From Salinivibrio sharmensis (lineage in GTDB: Bacteria > Pseudomonadota > Gammaproteobacteria > Enterobacterales > Vibrionaceae), in assembly GCF_001995985.1 (NCBI RefSeq), contig NZ_MUFC01000023.1, forward strand, positions 4,844 through 41,270: a DNA stretch of 36,427 bases. The letters run 5' to 3'. Shown piece by piece: positions 24,921 through 33,519 of the stretch (position 1 is its first letter; every line of letters begins with the position of its first letter). The notes beneath the pieces are model-generated. The model did not search any database, was not told where the DNA came from, and saw only the letters and a program-made list of their open reading frames with translations. The position numbers and the translations under genes are program-made.

Positions 24921-25082
24921 GATACCATTCAAGATTGGCACTAAACTTGGCTTTAATGTCCGATGGCACCGTGCAACGGGCGCGCGGCATACATTGTGAT
25001 AATTATTGGCATCGTGCTGGCGCTTATGCCGACCTACGCTTGGTTTATATATCGGCGGTTGTATAGGCGTATGGCACAATTC
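24921..25082 (-). repeat. REP-like element, copy 7 (inverted), and tail of a further copy
   Basis: Shorter copy with TGTCCGATGGCACCGTGCAA near 24957 and its head GTAGGTCGGCATAAGCGCC at 25036, followed by a degenerate tail (TATAGGCGTATGGCACAA, 25064-25081) that ends about 25 bases before the HepT ribosome-binding site. Confidence 0.75.
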
Positions 25083-25117
25083 GGGGATCGACTCCCTAAC
25101 CCTGCAAGGAGGTGAAA

Positions 25118-25531
25118 ATGACGGATACACACCTGGAGCGCTGGCAACTTCGACTTCAAAACCTGATTAAAGCCCAACGTCGGCTTGAAAACGCTTGCGG
25201 ACAAGAAAGCTATAACGAACTTGAGCTGGCAGGCCTCGTGCAAACCTTTGAGTTTACTTTTGAGCTCACGTGGAAAACCTTAAAAGACTTATTAAGCTAC
25301 GAAGGGTTTGATGTTGCATCGCCGCGCAGTGTCATTCGCACAGCGTTAGAAGCCAACCATCTGTCGTCGGATCAGTGTGAAACCTTGCTTGACGCGCTAG
25401 TAAAACGAAACTTGCTTTCGCACACCTACGACGAGCAAAATGCCCTCGAAGCGCAAAGACTGATCGTTAAACATTATGCCCCTGTTATTGCCGAGATCAT
25501 GCGGTATTTGGAGAATAAAAGTGGACAATAA
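25118..25531 (+). CDS. hepT: HepT-like HEPN toxin of a type VII toxin-antitoxin pair
   Basis: A 137-residue helical protein of the HI0074/HEPN family. The RNase motif R-x4-H-x-Y is seen as RNLLSHTY, with Arg97, His102 and Tyr104. In the characterised Shewanella pair the partner MntA adds AMP residues to the Tyr of this motif and so silences the toxin. LELAGLVQTFEFTFELTWKTLKD is the typical HI0074 segment. ATG 25118 has a strong AAGGAGG five bases upstream; the GTG at 25112 overlaps that site. The mntA start overlaps the end of this gene by 11 bases. Confidence 0.88.
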   Translation: MTDTHLERWQLRLQNLIKAQRRLENACGQESYNELELAGLVQTFEFTFELTWKTLKDLLSYEGFDVASPRSVIRTALEANHLSSDQCETLLDALVKRNLLSHTYDEQNALEAQRLIVKHYAPVIAEIMRYLENKSGQ

Positions 25532-25841
25532 TGCCACGTTCTTGATGGGGGTAGGGTTAAAACCCCATCAATTTCAACTGCTCCAAGATATGGTATTCAG
25601 CCACCCTGGCGTCCAACACGCCTGGATCTTTGGCTCTCGCGCAACCGGCACATTTAGGGATAATTCTGATATCGACATCATGCTTGAGGGCAACGCATTA
25701 ACATTCAATGATGTAGCAATAATACAAGATAAACTCGAGCAATCGACGCTTCCTTTCACCGTTGATATCGTGCTCAAACATCAAACTCAATCGTCTGAGC
25801 TCATCACACGTATTCGCGAAGAAGCCAAGCAAGTAAAGTAA
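25521..25841 (+). CDS. mntA: MntA-like nucleotidyltransferase antitoxin
   Basis: A 106-residue minimal nucleotidyltransferase. The active-site motif GS-x10-D-x-D is complete: Gly38-Ser39 and Asp50, Asp52 in IFGSRATGTFRDNSDIDIML, with a third acidic residue likely in FTVDIVLK. By analogy with the Shewanella pair it would AMPylate HepT and neutralise it. I use GTG 25521, seven bases after GGAG; an ATG at 25545 would give a shorter form without a good ribosome-binding site. Overlap with hepT implies coupled translation. Confidence 0.87.
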   Translation: MDNNATFLMGVGLKPHQFQLLQDMVFSHPGVQHAWIFGSRATGTFRDNSDIDIMLEGNALTFNDVAIIQDKLEQSTLPFTVDIVLKHQTQSSELITRIREEAKQVK

Positions 25842-25851
25842 TCCAAAGGCG

Positions 25852-25949
25852 CCAAATTTACCACCAATGTCCGATGGCGCCGTGCAACGGGCGCGCGGCG
25901 GAAATCACGCCAAGCTTGTGCGATCGAGAAGGCGTTTATGCCGACCTAC
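25852..25949 (-). repeat. REP-like element, copy 8 (inverted, tail missing)
   Basis: TGTCCGATGGCGCCGTGCAA (25867), the GGGCGCGCGG hairpin arm, CAAGCTTGTGCGATCGAGAA and the head at 25949. It starts 11 bases after the mntA stop, and a heptamer element begins about 14 bases further on. Confidence 0.8.
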
Positions 25950-25962
25950 GCGACATTCAGGG

Positions 25963-26083
25963 TTTTTGAATATAGAGCGCTTCGCTTACGGAATACGGGA
26001 AGAGTAGAAAGCAGAGCCTAGGCCCTAGGATCCTAGGCACTTAGTTCTCAGTATTCCGTCATCTTTTCCTAGGCCCTAGGAAC
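25963..26083. repeat. Composite heptamer element next to nadA
   Basis: Near copy of 22614-22723: AGAGCGCTTCGCTTACGGAA (25976), a CCTAGG cluster with a GGATCC centre (26017-26039), CTTAGTTCTCAGTATTCCGT, then CCTAGGCCCTAGG (26069-26081). It ends about five bases before the nadA stop codon. This is the rightmost heptamer element seen. Confidence 0.9.
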
Positions 26084-26087
26084 CGCT

Positions 26088-27143
26088 TTACCCCTTCATT
26101 TCAGCGGCAAAGTTAAGCATGCGGTTGAGCGGGATTAACGCTTTTTCGCGCACCTTGTCGTCAACGTGGATTTCATGCTCTTCGCCGCCGTTTTCAAGTG
26201 CGCTCTCTATCGCTTTGAGGCCATTCATCGCCATCCATGGGCAGTGGGCGCAGCTTCGACAGGTCGCGCCGGCGCCGGCGGTGGGGGCTTCGACAAGTTC
26301 TTTTTCCGGCACCATTTGCTGCATCTTATAGAAAATGCCTTTATCGGTGGCGACAATCAGCTTTTCGTTCGGCAGCGTTTGTGCCGCTTTAATCAGCTGG
26401 CTGGTTGAGCCGACGGCATCCGCCATTTTGACCACACTGGCAGGCGATTCTGGGTGAACGAGAATCGCGGCATCAGGATAAAGGTGTTTCATTTTTTCCA
26501 GCGCTTGGGCAGAGAATTCATCATGCACCACGCATTCGCCTTGCCATAAGACCATGTCAGCGCCAGTTTCTTTTTCGATGTAGGCGCCAAGGTGGCGATC
26601 TGGGGCCCAGATAATTGGCTTATCTTGGCTATCAAGATGTTCAACAATCTCCAGCGCAATGCTGGACGTCACCACCCAATCGGCACGCGCTTTAACGGCG
26701 GCTGAGGTGTTGGCGTATACCACCACAGTATGATCCGGATGGGCATCACAAAACGCGGTAAATTCGTCCGCTGGGCAGCCTAAATCTAGCGAGCATTCCG
26801 CATTAAGTGTCGGCATTAGCACGGTTTTCTCTGGGGTGAGAATTTTGGCGGTTTCCCCCATAAAGCGTACACCGGCGACAATCAAGGTACTTGCTGAGTG
26901 TTGGTTACCAAAGCGGGCCATTTCTAACGAGTCTGCGACACATCCGCCGGTTTCTTCCGCGAGGGCTTGGATCTCTGGATCCGTGTAATAGTGAGCAACA
27001 AGCACCGCGTCTTTTTCTTCTAACAATTGTTTGATGCGTGCAACGTGTTGTTTTTTCTCTTCGTCACTCAATGCCACAGGTTTCGGCGGAAAGGGGTAGA
27101 CCCTTTGCGACGTTTCAATCACTTGGCTCATGGGATTACTCAT
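26088..27143 (-). CDS. nadA: Quinolinate synthase A
   Basis: A 351-residue 4Fe-4S enzyme that condenses iminoaspartate with dihydroxyacetone phosphate to quinolinate in NAD synthesis. Conserved cluster Cys lie in [22 protein letters not shown] and the C-terminal [29 protein letters not shown] is the N-terminal substrate segment. I use ATG 27143 ([10 protein letters not shown]), with GGAAG about six bases upstream. An open frame extends 67 codons further, but that part is REP-derived sequence and not NadA. Length matches E. coli NadA (347). It lies downstream of the tol-pal cluster as in Vibrio and E. coli. Confidence 0.96.
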   Translation of the reverse strand: MSNPMSQVIETSQRVYPFPPKPVALSDEEKKQHVARIKQLLEEKDAVLVAHYYTDPEIQALAEETGGCVADSLEMARFGNQHSASTLIVAGVRFMGETAKILTPEKTVLMPTLNAECSLDLGCPADEFTAFCDAHPDHTVVVYANTSAAVKARADWVVTSSIALEIVEHLDSQDKPIIWAPDRHLGAYIEKETGADMVLWQGECVVHDEFSAQALEKMKHLYPDAAILVHPESPASVVKMADAVGSTSQLIKAAQTLPNEKLIVATDKGIFYKMQQMVPEKELVEAPTAGAGATCRSCAHCPWMAMNGLKAIESALENGGEEHEIHVDDKVREKALIPLNRMLNFAAEMKG

Positions 27144-27219
27144 GCTTACTTCCAGTCCGGGGCTTCCAGTCCGGGTAGTATAACGTGAGTGGGGGGAGAA
27201 ACAAATTAGCACTAGGATC

Positions 27220-27497
27220 AGATAAGCGCCATGGCACGGGATCAATATCTCACCGGCGTTAAAGTACGCGTAGGTCGGACAAGCACCGGTGAGATGCGGA
27301 CTACTGAAGCAATGTCCGCGGCGTACCTCCGACATCAAAGCCAAAAATTAACCCCAATCGTGACAGGCGCCCGTTGACAATGTGCCCATATCCAACAAAG
27401 TCCCGGGGCTTGTGTCACCTACGCCAATGGGATCATCGAGGTTAAACATTAACGCCTTGTCGCCAATGGAGCCATCGTCGTCGATGGCACCATCGTC
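27220..27497 (+). repeat. REP-like element, copy 9, with diverged flanks, between cpoB and nadA
   Basis: A plus-strand GTAGGTCGG head is at 27270; the central part is replaced (CACCGGTGAGATGCGG pairs with CATCTCACCGG-like sequence before the head), then ATCGTGACAGGCGCCCGTTG and the tail GGGGCTTGTGTCACCTACGC at 27405. The sequence up to 27497 repeats short CCAATGG/ATCGTCG pieces. No gene is seen in this spacer. Confidence 0.65.
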
Positions 27498-28229
27498 CTA
27501 CATCGCGTTTTTGGCTTGTTTGGCGCTGGTTGAGTCTGGGTAGGTATCAATCACTTGCTGGAAGTATTGATTGGCTTGGTCGCCATTACCTTGTTTTTGT
27601 GCAATCAAGCCCAGTTTCAGCAAGGCATCCGGGCGTTTGTTGGAGTCTTTAAACTCACTCACTGCCGTGAATTCTTGGCTGGCTTGTTCAAACTTACGTT
27701 TGGAGAAATAAAGCTGACCGAGCCAATAGTGGGCATTGGCGGTGTAGACCGACTCTGGGTATTGTGAAAGAAACGCTTTAAATGCTTGGGTAGCCCCTTG
27801 GTAATCTTTCTCTTTTAAGATCAGATTAACGGCGGCTTCATAGGCTGCATTTTCGGTTTGATCCGCGGTGTAGTTCGCGGCTGACTTGTCTTCAGCCTTT
27901 TTTTCAGGCTCTGCAGGTGCTGATTGCTTCGCCGTTCTTAGGGTATCGATTTCTCTATAGAGGTCGCGCTGACGCTCAACCATTTGTTGAATGTCATAGC
28001 TGTTGCGCTCAACGTTGCCGCGTAAATTGCTCAGCTCTTGCGCCATTTGGTCAAGCTGGCGCTGCATATCCAGTTGCATTTGGTTGCGAGCTTGGAGCAT
28101 GCGCTCTAAACGATCGACGGCGGTGCCGCCCGCCCCTACTTCTGTCACCGGAGCAGGTGTGGCAGCCACGGGGGCTGCCGCACTCACCAGTAACGCCAGC
28201 GCGAGGGTTCGCACAGAGTTACTGTTCAT
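27498..28229 (-). CDS. cpoB: Cell division coordinator CpoB (YbgF)
   Basis: A 243-residue periplasmic protein. A signal peptide ends near VAATPAP; a coiled-coil trimerisation segment follows (LERMLQARNQMQLDMQRQLDQM to about residue 95), then three TPR repeats in the C-terminal half (YEAAVNLILKEKDYQGATQAFKAFL, SVYTANAHYWLGQLYFSKRKFEQA, RPDALLKLGLIAQKQGNGDQANQYF). CpoB links Tol-Pal with septal peptidoglycan synthesis. I use ATG 28229, since AGGA is seven bases upstream of it and too close to ATG 28235. Last gene of the tol-pal cluster. Confidence 0.94.
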   Translation of the reverse strand: MNSNSVRTLALALLVSAAAPVAATPAPVTEVGAGGTAVDRLERMLQARNQMQLDMQRQLDQMAQELSNLRGNVERNSYDIQQMVERQRDLYREIDTLRTAKQSAPAEPEKKAEDKSAANYTADQTENAAYEAAVNLILKEKDYQGATQAFKAFLSQYPESVYTANAHYWLGQLYFSKRKFEQASQEFTAVSEFKDSNKRPDALLKLGLIAQKQGNGDQANQYFQQVIDTYPDSTSAKQAKNAM

Positions 28230-28263
28230 TGTCATATCCTTTATCCATTACCAAAAGGCTGGA

Positions 28264-28782
28264 TTAGTATACCAATACCGCACGACGGTTTTTGGCGTAA
28301 GCTTCTTCGCTTTGGCCAAGTACCAACGGTTTTTCTTCGCCGTAGCTCACGATAGAGATCTGGCTCGCCGGTACACCCAGCGCTTGCAGGTATTTAGAAA
28401 CCGCTTCGGCACGACGCTCGCCCAAGGCGATGTTGTACTCAGGGGTACCGCGCTCGTCAGCGTGACCTTCTACGACCACTTCCATCGCTGGGTTAGCACG
28501 CAGGTAAGTCGCGTGGGCATCCAGCATGTCTTCGTATTGTGGCAGTACTGATGAGTCGTCAAAGTTGAAGTAAACGGTTTGCGACTGACGCAGCTCTTGG
28601 TTACGAATTTGTTGCTCTGTCATTGAGCCTTGGCCGTCAACAGGAGAAACAACGGTGGTGCCATTTTGGTTGGTTGATTGGCCAGAACCACTGCCTGTTG
28701 AGCTATCGTGTGAGCTACACGCAGCCAGAGTAAACATCGGCAGTGCCACCGCCAGACCTTTCAGTACTTTATTGATTTGCAT
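28264..28782 (-). CDS. pal: Peptidoglycan-associated lipoprotein Pal
   Basis: A 172-residue lipoprotein: lipobox LAAC at Cys22, Ser/Gly/Thr linker, then an OmpA-like peptidoglycan-binding domain ([50 protein letters not shown]). It anchors the outer membrane to peptidoglycan and partners with TolB. Position between tolB and cpoB is standard. Confidence 0.97.
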   Translation of the reverse strand: MQINKVLKGLAVALPMFTLAACSSHDSSTGSGSGQSTNQNGTTVVSPVDGQGSMTEQQIRNQELRQSQTVYFNFDDSSVLPQYEDMLDAHATYLRANPAMEVVVEGHADERGTPEYNIALGERRAEAVSKYLQALGVPASQISIVSYGEEKPLVLGQSEEAYAKNRRAVLVY

Positions 28783-28832
28783 TCTATTTTCCTTTTCTAG
28801 AAAGTTAGCGTACGTTGTTTAAAATTTAAAAA

Positions 28833-30254
28833 CTACAGGTAAGGTGACCAGGCTGGTGCACGCACGCGCCCGTTGGTTGCCGGTAACCGCGCTTTAAAGC
28901 GGCCGTCTACAGAGACGAGCGACAACACATTCTTACGTCCATATACCGAGCTGTAAATCACCATGCTGCCATTTGGCGCAATGCTTGGCGACTCATCCAA
29001 CAAGGTTTTGGTTAGGATTTGCACCGCCCCGCTGTTTAAGTCTTGCTTTGCAATGTTATAGCCAGACGATGATTGATTGACCATAATCAAGTGACGGCCA
29101 TCCGGTGTCAGTTGCCCACCCATGTTCTGATTGCCTTGCCACGTGATCCGTCGGCTAGTTCCGTCGTCTAAATTTACGCGATAAATCTGTGGTTTGCCAC
29201 CCCGGTCAGAGGTATAGATGAGCGAGTTACCATCAGGATCCCAAAATGGCTCGGTGCTGTTGGCACGGCCATGGGTAATTTGCGTCAATTTTTTGCTGTT
29301 CAAATCGAAGGTATACACCTGCAAGCTACCGGTTTTGGAAAGTACCAAGGCTAACTTGCTGCCATCAGGGGAAAACTGTGGCGATCCATTATGACGAGGG
29401 TATGACGCAACTTTCTCACGTTGGCCGGTGTAAATGTTCATGATGAAGATTTCTGCCTGGCCATTTTCAAAGCTGACATAGGCGAGCTTGCGGCCATCCG
29501 GTGACCAAGACGGTGACATCAAAGGCTGTTTGGAGCGCAGGATCAAACGCTCGTTGTAGCCGTCGTAATCCGATAACCGCAGCTGGTAGGGATAGTCGTT
29601 TTCTTTATCAATCACCACATAAGCGATACGAGTTAAGAACGCGCCCTTTTCGCCGGTGAGCTGCTCATAAACAATATTGGAAATCCGGTGCGCATAGCGG
29701 CGTAAATCGCTCTCTTTGACTGTGGCGCGGTTATTCACCAGTAAGTGATCATCGGTTTGCACTAGCTTGCCATCGGCACCTAGGCCTTTACTGTCTCCGC
29801 CAGTGAGCTGGCCTCGAACGATATCAATAAGCTGATAATCAATTTGATAACGACCGTCAGATGTGGGAGTAATGGTGCCTGTGACCACCGCATCTACTCC
29901 CAGCGAGGTCCAAGCGTTGTAATCTATATCCGCATCACTATATGGGGTTTGCGGCATGTCACTGACCGCCAGCGGGTTAAACTTACCGCTGCGGCGTAAA
30001 TCAGAGCCGACTACGCCAGAAATATCCTCGGGTAGTTCGCCTTGCCCTTTCCATTGAAACGGGATCACGCCAATTGGGCGCGCGGTATTCACCCCTTCGG
30101 TGATCACCAATTTAAGCGCGGCATGTGCCGGTTGAATCAGTATCGATAGACAGGCAAAAAGCATCACCATCGCGGCGATACGCCATGTTCGCAAACGATC
30201 CTGACTCTTGCTTGTCACACTCTTTGTGCCACCGCAGGGGCTCACTTCCATCAT
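28833..30254 (-). CDS. tolB: Tol-Pal system protein TolB
   Basis: A 473-residue periplasmic beta-propeller protein. The N-terminal domain [23 protein letters not shown] follows a signal ending QPAHA; propeller blades show the repeating SP.WSPDG..LAY pattern ([54 protein letters not shown]). ATG 30254 has AGGA eight bases upstream. The resulting signal region is about 46 residues, long for TolB (about 20 is usual); internal Met29 or Met31 would give a normal length, so the true start is uncertain. Confidence 0.95.
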   Translation of the reverse strand: MMEVSPCGGTKSVTSKSQDRLRTWRIAAMVMLFACLSILIQPAHAALKLVITEGVNTARPIGVIPFQWKGQGELPEDISGVVGSDLRRSGKFNPLAVSDMPQTPYSDADIDYNAWTSLGVDAVVTGTITPTSDGRYQIDYQLIDIVRGQLTGGDSKGLGADGKLVQTDDHLLVNNRATVKESDLRRYAHRISNIVYEQLTGEKGAFLTRIAYVVIDKENDYPYQLRLSDYDGYNERLILRSKQPLMSPSWSPDGRKLAYVSFENGQAEIFIMNIYTGQREKVASYPRHNGSPQFSPDGSKLALVLSKTGSLQVYTFDLNSKKLTQITHGRANSTEPFWDPDGNSLIYTSDRGGKPQIYRVNLDDGTSRRITWQGNQNMGGQLTPDGRHLIMVNQSSSGYNIAKQDLNSGAVQILTKTLLDESPSIAPNGSMVIYSSVYGRKNVLSLVSVDGRFKARLPATNGRVRAPAWSPYL

Positions 30255-30271
30255 GTTTGGTATCCTGTCGT

Positions 30272-31327
30272 TTAGTTAGGTCTAACGGTCAACTCGATAT
30301 CACGTAGTTTGGCAATAATATCGCCATCTTCCGGCATTGGAAACTGAGACACAGACGCCACCGCGGTCTTGGTCGCGCGGCACAGTCGCGTGTTGCCCGC
30401 CTTTTCTTCCACATTAAGTAGCAGGCCAGTGGGCGACAAGCGCATATTCACCACACACTCTTGGCCACTTAAGCCATCGTCAACGATAAGGCGTTGCTGG
30501 ATCATCTGTGTAAAAATGGCGCCGTACCGCGCCACTTCGTCTTGAATAAATTGCCCGCGCGCGCTTTGCCGCTGGCTGGCTTCTGACTCAAGGCCTGAGA
30601 ACAAATCGTTCAGCGCCGCCTCTTGCTCTTGTTGTCGTCGCTTCGCCTCCTGGGCTTTGCGCTCTGCTTCCTTGCGTGCTTGTTCGGCTTTGCGCGCCTC
30701 TTCTTCCGCTTTTTTACGTTCAGCAAGCTTGCGCTGTCGCTCAGCTTCGGCTTTTTTCGCTTCTTCCTCGGCTTTACGTTGCGCAGCGAGCTTTTCTTGC
30801 CGCGCTTTTTCCGCTTTCTCCGCCGCGAGTTCCGCTTTGCGCTTCTCTTCTAACTTGCGCTGGCGTTCGCGTTCGGCCCGCTCGGCTTTTTGCTTGGCAA
30901 TACGCGCTTGCTCTTCCGCTTTGGCCTGTTGCTCGGCAATCCGCTTTTGCTCTTCCCGTGCTTGGCGCTCAGCTTCTAGCTTTTGTCGCTTCACGTCGCG
31001 AAGGCGCTGCTCTTCTTGCTCACGCTGCTGCTCAAGACGTTTCGCTTGCTGCTCTAACCGTTTGAGTCGCTCCGCTTCTTCACGCTTTGCCTGGTTACGT
31101 TGCTCACGAATTTTCTTCGCCTGTGCATTGACCACGGCCGGATCAATCACTGTGGCATCAATCGCAAGCCCCGCTTTAGGGGTTGGCGTTGAGTCAGAAC
31201 TAAAGTCTGCGCCCCACAACAGCACAATCACTAACACCAGATGCAACACGGCTGATATCGCCAGCGCGGGCATCAGCGAGTCTTTGCCTGATTTTTTGTG
31301 GGTTGGTTTATCGTTTGGCTCGTTCAT
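30272..31327 (-). CDS. tolA: Tol-Pal system protein TolA
   Basis: A 351-residue inner-membrane protein. A single TM segment near residues 19-38 ([17 protein letters not shown]) includes the Ser-x3-His motif that contacts TolQR. A long Lys/Glu/Ala/Arg-rich helix covers about residues 70-235. The C-terminal globular domain, with a Cys pair (QECVVNMRL and TRLCRATK), binds TolB and Pal. ATG 31327 has AGGTG about six bases upstream; GTG 31336 overlaps that site. Follows tolR within ten bases. Confidence 0.95.
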   Translation of the reverse strand: MNEPNDKPTHKKSGKDSLMPALAISAVLHLVLVIVLLWGADFSSDSTPTPKAGLAIDATVIDPAVVNAQAKKIREQRNQAKREEAERLKRLEQQAKRLEQQREQEEQRLRDVKRQKLEAERQAREEQKRIAEQQAKAEEQARIAKQKAERAERERQRKLEEKRKAELAAEKAEKARQEKLAAQRKAEEEAKKAEAERQRKLAERKKAEEEARKAEQARKEAERKAQEAKRRQQEQEAALNDLFSGLESEASQRQSARGQFIQDEVARYGAIFTQMIQQRLIVDDGLSGQECVVNMRLSPTGLLLNVEEKAGNTRLCRATKTAVASVSQFPMPEDGDIIAKLRDIELTVRPN

Positions 31328-31336
31328 CACCCTCAC

Positions 31337-31783
31337 CTACGACTCGTACGGCTCGGTCATTAAGCCCACTGACGACACGCCAGCTTGGTTTAATGCATCA
31401 AGCGTCAGGATGATTTCTGAATAAGGCACCCGGCCATCACCGCCCACTAACACCGGCGATTTGGGGTTTAGCTGCAGCTCAGCTTTAACGCGCACCAGAA
31501 TTTCTTCCAAGCTCAAACCGCGCGTCATATCGCCATTATTGACACTGAGTCCGAGTTGGCCGTCTTTATCCACTTCCACAATGATAAAGGAGCCGCTGTC
31601 TTCCTCTTCTGCTAGCTCTGCCGCGGTTTTCGCTTGTGCCGTTTGTGGCAGATCCACATCCACGCCCTGCGTCACGAAGGGGGCGGTCACCATAAAAATA
31701 ATCAGCAGTACCAGCATCACATCAATGTAGGGGACGACATTGATTTCCGCCGTCATCTTGCGCCGCTTAGGTTGATACGCCAT
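31337..31783 (-). CDS. tolR: Tol-Pal system protein TolR
   Basis: A 148-residue ExbD/TolR-family protein with one TM segment (about 18-38) carrying the proton-channel Asp in [20 protein letters not shown]. The periplasmic domain follows with GVDVDLPQT. It works with TolQ as a proton-motive-force-driven motor that energises TolA. Confidence 0.97.
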   Translation of the reverse strand: MAYQPKRRKMTAEINVVPYIDVMLVLLIIFMVTAPFVTQGVDVDLPQTAQAKTAAELAEEEDSGSFIIVEVDKDGQLGLSVNNGDMTRGLSLEEILVRVKAELQLNPKSPVLVGGDGRVPYSEIILTLDALNQAGVSSVGLMTEPYES

Positions 31784-31786
31784 GGA

Positions 31787-32473
31787 TCACTCCTGGGTTG
31801 CCGCAAACGCTTGACGATGAAGAATGCTAGAGAACTCTTCCATAAAGTTCATGTAGTTGTGCTCAAGTTTGCCCACTTTAGCCGTCAGACGGTTGTACGC
31901 CATCACGGCGGGGATCGCGGCGAACAGGCCCATTGCGGTTGCCACCAAGGCTTCAGCAATCCCGGGCGCCACCATCGCCAGCGTGGCCTGCTTTACCGCG
32001 CCCAAAGCGATAAAGGCGTGCATAATGCCCCAAACGGTGCCAAATAGGCCGATGTAGGGGCTGATTGAGCCCACCGTGGCCAAAAATGGCAGATGGGTTT
32101 CCAGCTCTTCCACCTGTTTTGATAGCGACACACGCATCGCCCGCGACGTGCCTTCCATTACCGCTTCAGGCACTTTGTCGTTGCTACGGTGCAATCGCGC
32201 GAATTCTTTAAAGCCGGCGTAAAAAATCTTCTCGCTGCCGGTCAAATTGTCTTTGCGCGCTTGCACTTCTTGGAATAGTTGAGAGAGATCGATCCCAGAC
32301 CAAAATCTGTCTTCAAAGCGTTCCGCTTTGCTAAACGCTTGCTGCATGACCTTGGAGCGTTTGATGATCATCGCCCAAGACACCACTGACATACCCAGTA
32401 ATATCAGCATCACTCCCTTGACAAGCAAACTTGCTTGCAAAAACAGGTCGAGAATGGAAAGTTCAGCGGTCAC
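31787..32473 (-). CDS. tolQ: Tol-Pal system protein TolQ
   Basis: A 228-residue MotA/TolQ/ExbB protein with three TM segments (about 17-37, 134-156 and 166-190) and the conserved [13 protein letters not shown] and [20 protein letters not shown] regions. The start is GTG 32473, overlapping the ybgC stop (GTGA), with GGAG eight bases upstream inside ybgC, so translation is coupled. Confidence 0.97.
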   Translation of the reverse strand: MTAELSILDLFLQASLLVKGVMLILLGMSVVSWAMIIKRSKVMQQAFSKAERFEDRFWSGIDLSQLFQEVQARKDNLTGSEKIFYAGFKEFARLHRSNDKVPEAVMEGTSRAMRVSLSKQVEELETHLPFLATVGSISPYIGLFGTVWGIMHAFIALGAVKQATLAMVAPGIAEALVATAMGLFAAIPAVMAYNRLTAKVGKLEHNYMNFMEEFSSILHRQAFAATQE

Positions 32474-32877
32474 GTCATCATCTCCGATTTAATCTGTGTT
32501 GGAATCGATTTGGGTTTCATGTTTTTTGGGTCGACACAGGCTATCTTAACCGTCGCCGCACACAATGCTTTTTGATCAGAATTCACCAAGCTTTGACAAA
32601 ACGTCATGCTGGCGCGCCCCATGGCTGACACTGTAGTGACAACCTCCAGCGCGTCATCAAGCCGAGCGCCACGGTGAAAATCAATGTCCATGTGACGTAC
32701 CACAAAGGCCGTATGCTCGGCAAAGAGCGCTTGTTGATTGACACCGATCTCACGCAACAGTTCAGTGCGTGCTCGCTCAAAGTAATTGAGGTAATTAGCG
32801 TGGTAAACCACTCCCCCGGCGTCCGTGTCTTCATAATACACACGGATGGGCCAGCGAAACGGCGTTGATTCTGTCAT
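32470..32877 (-). CDS. ybgC: Acyl-CoA thioesterase YbgC
   Basis: A 135-residue hot-dog-fold thioesterase. The catalytic signature [26 protein letters not shown] carries the active Asp. The family hydrolyses short-chain acyl-CoA or acyl-ACP and is linked to phospholipid metabolism near the Tol complex. I use ATG 32877, where homologues start; the open frame extends upstream to 33015 through non-conserved sequence. Confidence 0.94.
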   Translation of the reverse strand: MTESTPFRWPIRVYYEDTDAGGVVYHANYLNYFERARTELLREIGVNQQALFAEHTAFVVRHMDIDFHRGARLDDALEVVTTVSAMGRASMTFCQSLVNSDQKALCAATVKIACVDPKNMKPKSIPTQIKSEMMT

Positions 32878-32911
32878 GTCTTTACCCATGATCGGTTTTC
32901 GATAGGCAATT

Positions 32912-32940
32912 ACTATACCTAAGTTGTGGATGTATAGAAA
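32912..32940 (-). promoter_or_regulatory. Possible promoter of ybgC-tol-pal
   Basis: Minus-strand TATAGT (32917-32912) is 17 bases from a poor -35 TTTCTA (32940-32935). It lies after the cyd terminator and before ybgC, where a promoter is needed. Confidence 0.35.
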
Positions 32941-33034
32941 TGCCGAGACCGCGCGGCTGGCGCATTGGTCGCCCATCAAGCGGTCGAGAAGTGATGTGCT
33001 GCAAAAAACGCGCAATTACTCACGCTAGAGTGAT

Positions 33035-33060
33035 GAAAAAAGCACCACTCGGGTGCTTTT
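33035..33060 (-). terminator. Rho-independent terminator of the cyd operon
   Basis: GCACC-ACTC-GGGTGC hairpin flanked by A6 and T4 on the plus strand; on the minus strand it ends in a T6 run, 48 bases past the ybgE stop. Confidence 0.9.
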
Positions 33061-33107
33061 GTCATTCATTTGTCACTTTGCACTTGCTCACCGAGCGGTT
33101 GACTCAA

Positions 33108-33404
33108 CTAGCGCAGCCACATCAAGGCGAGCAAAAGAAGGGAGACGCCCCACCCCAATGGCGGCCAGGTGAGCCATCGGCTCCACTTGCCTTGCGCGGT
33201 GAAACCGACCGCATGGATCACCCCGACGCAGGTCGCGTAGAGCAGCCCCACGCCCATCGGAAACGTCACCCCACCCATGCGCTGAGCAAAGGCTTCTGGC
33301 GCCCACATCACTTGGCCGCCCCAGCACAGGGCACTGGCCAATGAGAGCAGCCGCCAAAGGCCAGAAAAATCCTGGCCTAAGGGAGCAGGTTGGCGCTCAC
33401 TCAT
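33108..33404 (-). CDS. ybgE: Cyd operon protein YbgE
   Basis: A 98-residue small membrane protein with about three hydrophobic segments (LLSLASALCWGGQVMW, FPMGVGLLYATCVGVIHAVGF and GWGVSLLLLALMWLR). YbgE accompanies cydABX in gammaproteobacteria; its role is not well defined. ATG 33404 overlaps the end of cydX by eight bases. The longer frame to 33482 is the shadow of cydX. Confidence 0.88.
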   Translation of the reverse strand: MSERQPAPLGQDFSGLWRLLSLASALCWGGQVMWAPEAFAQRMGGVTFPMGVGLLYATCVGVIHAVGFTAQGKWSRWLTWPPLGWGVSLLLLALMWLR

Positions 33405-33504
33405 TGTCGTGATCCATCGCTTCGGTGTGCTCCAACCATAAGGCATTGATAATGCCAAAGGCGCATGCCAGCAGCACACCAAGAATCCACGTGAAATACC
33501 ACAT
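33397..33504 (-). CDS. cydX: Cytochrome bd-I oxidase small subunit CydX
   Basis: A 35-residue single-TM peptide, MWYFTWILGVLLACAFGIIN and onward, ending TEAMDHDNE. CydX stabilises the haem site of cytochrome bd. ATG 33504 has AAGGAG about nine bases upstream and starts 15 bases after the cydB stop. It overlaps ybgE. Confidence 0.95.
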   Translation of the reverse strand: MWYFTWILGVLLACAFGIINALWLEHTEAMDHDNE

Positions 33505-33519
33505 ATGCAAGCTCCTTAA

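Noticed and set aside
22731-25082. Vibrio superintegron attC (VCR) sites
   Set aside because: No RYYYAAC/GTTRRRY core pairs and no integrase; the repeats have GTAG-headed REP features.
27144-27344. N-terminal extension of NadA by 67 codons
   Set aside because: The extension is REP-like DNA and has no similarity to NadA; ATG 27143 has a proper ribosome-binding site.
30623-31424. Long plus-strand open frames opposite tolA
   Set aside because: Ser/Ala/Arg-rich shadows of the Lys/Glu/Ala-rich TolA helix.
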